Part shown: positions 6,364-6,617 of the stretch, in pieces
How positions within the stretch are numbered: position 1 is the stretch's first letter
Layout of the letters: each line of letters opens with the position of its first letter
Source of the DNA: JBQCEE01 sp051960575
GTDB lineage: Bacteria > Actinomycetota > Actinomycetes > Mycobacteriales > Jatrophihabitantaceae
DNA length: 6,617 nucleotides
Direction of reading: 5' to 3'
Assembly: GCF_051960575.1 (NCBI RefSeq)
Contig: NZ_JBQCEE010000331.1
Span: forward strand, 1-6,617
The notes under the pieces: generated by a model
Told to the model about the DNA's origin: nothing
Seen by the model: the letters and a program-made list of their open reading frames with translations, nothing else
The model's database searches: none
Made by a program: the position numbers and the translations under genes

Positions 6364-6617
6364 GTGCCGCTCAAGCCGGACAGCGAACGAGACGACATCA
6401 ACGTCCCCGCGGACTACGCGCACGACCACCCGGACGAGGACCCCAAGATGTGGGGCTGGCACGGCGAGTGGGGCCCGTTCTCGCGCGTCGGCGGCATCGT
6501 CGTGATCATCATCCTGGTCCTGATGATCACCGCGACGCACTACAACAACGCGGGCACCGTCTGGCTGATCATCTTCGCGGCCATGGTGCTGATCGCCCTG
6601 GTCTGGGACCAGCAGCG
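6364..6617 (+). CDS. DUF2631 two-helix membrane protein, cut by the window edge
   Basis: 84 complete codons are visible before the window ends inside the next one. The start is GTG with a GAGGAG Shine-Dalgarno sequence at 6351-6356, 7 bases upstream. The protein has an acidic, hydrophilic N-terminus (residues 1-29), a conserved-looking WGWHGEWGPFSRVGG stretch (30-44), a first transmembrane helix at about 43-57, a short YNNAG turn, and a second helix at about 66-80 followed by WDQQ. This layout matches the actinobacterial DUF2631 family, whose role is unknown. Only a short C-terminal tail is likely missing. It is divergent from the MBL-Rieske gene and shares a 123-base intergenic region with it. 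Confidence 0.8.
   Translation, partial: MPLKPDSERDDINVPADYAHDHPDEDPKMWGWHGEWGPFSRVGGIVVIIILVLMITATHYNNAGTVWLIIFAAMVLIALVWDQQ

Noticed and set aside
6502..6530. Perfect 10-base inverted repeat (GTGATCATCA/TGATGATCAC) inside the DUF2631 gene, resembling the palindrome ends
   Set aside because: It encodes Ile/Val/Leu/Met codons of a transmembrane helix and lacks the GCACACC inner part. GATGATCAC also appears elsewhere in coding DNA here (for example near 364), so chance is likely.

Overview
The window is GC-rich chromosomal DNA, most likely from an actinobacterium (Actinomycetota). This rests on strong G/C bias at third codon positions, frequent GTG starts, a tRNA without an encoded CCA end, a TANNNT -10 hexamer placed as in leaderless actinobacterial promoters, and DUF2631 and DUF3618 proteins. 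I cannot name the genus. From memory, the divergent pair of bcp and a ~75-residue DUF3618 membrane protein also occurs in Mycobacterium tuberculosis (Rv2521/Rv2520c).

Layout from left to right. (1) Positions 27-1639, minus strand: a phosphate module of two genes overlapping by 4 bases, a DUF47 PhoU-like protein followed by a low-affinity PiT phosphate transporter. The upstream gap holds a possible two-unit PHO box. (2) Positions 1762-2839, minus strand: a DUF3618 membrane protein followed by purU (formyltetrahydrofolate deformylase). The purU coding homology runs upstream past every usual start codon, which suggests translation from AUC. (3) Positions 2896-3397, plus strand: bcp/prxQ thiol peroxidase behind a promoter whose predicted start of transcription coincides with the GTG, so probably leaderless. 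(4) Positions 3404-3476, minus strand: a tRNA with anticodon UAG (leucine, codon CUA) but a short variable loop, which is unusual for a leucine tRNA. (5) Positions 3528-4604: an AbiEi-like winged-helix/DUF559 nuclease gene split by one in-frame amber codon and bracketed by two near-identical 50-base palindromes. This is the most unusual part of the window. (6) Positions 4600-6240, minus strand: a protein combining an N-terminal metallo-beta-lactamase fold with a C-terminal Rieske [2Fe-2S] domain. (7) Position 6364 to the right edge, plus strand: a DUF2631 two-helix membrane protein, cut by the window end.

Most genes are housekeeping (phosphate uptake, one-carbon balance, peroxide defence). 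The accessory-looking part is the palindrome-gene-palindrome segment beside the odd tRNA. The four palindrome arms are versions of the same 24-mer, and each palindrome provides the stop codon of the minus-strand gene that runs into it. The simplest reading is a pair of terminators from a repeated family. A more speculative reading is a small mobile or selfish cassette carrying a DUF559 nuclease. No CRISPR array, transposase, integrase or complete known defence system is visible.
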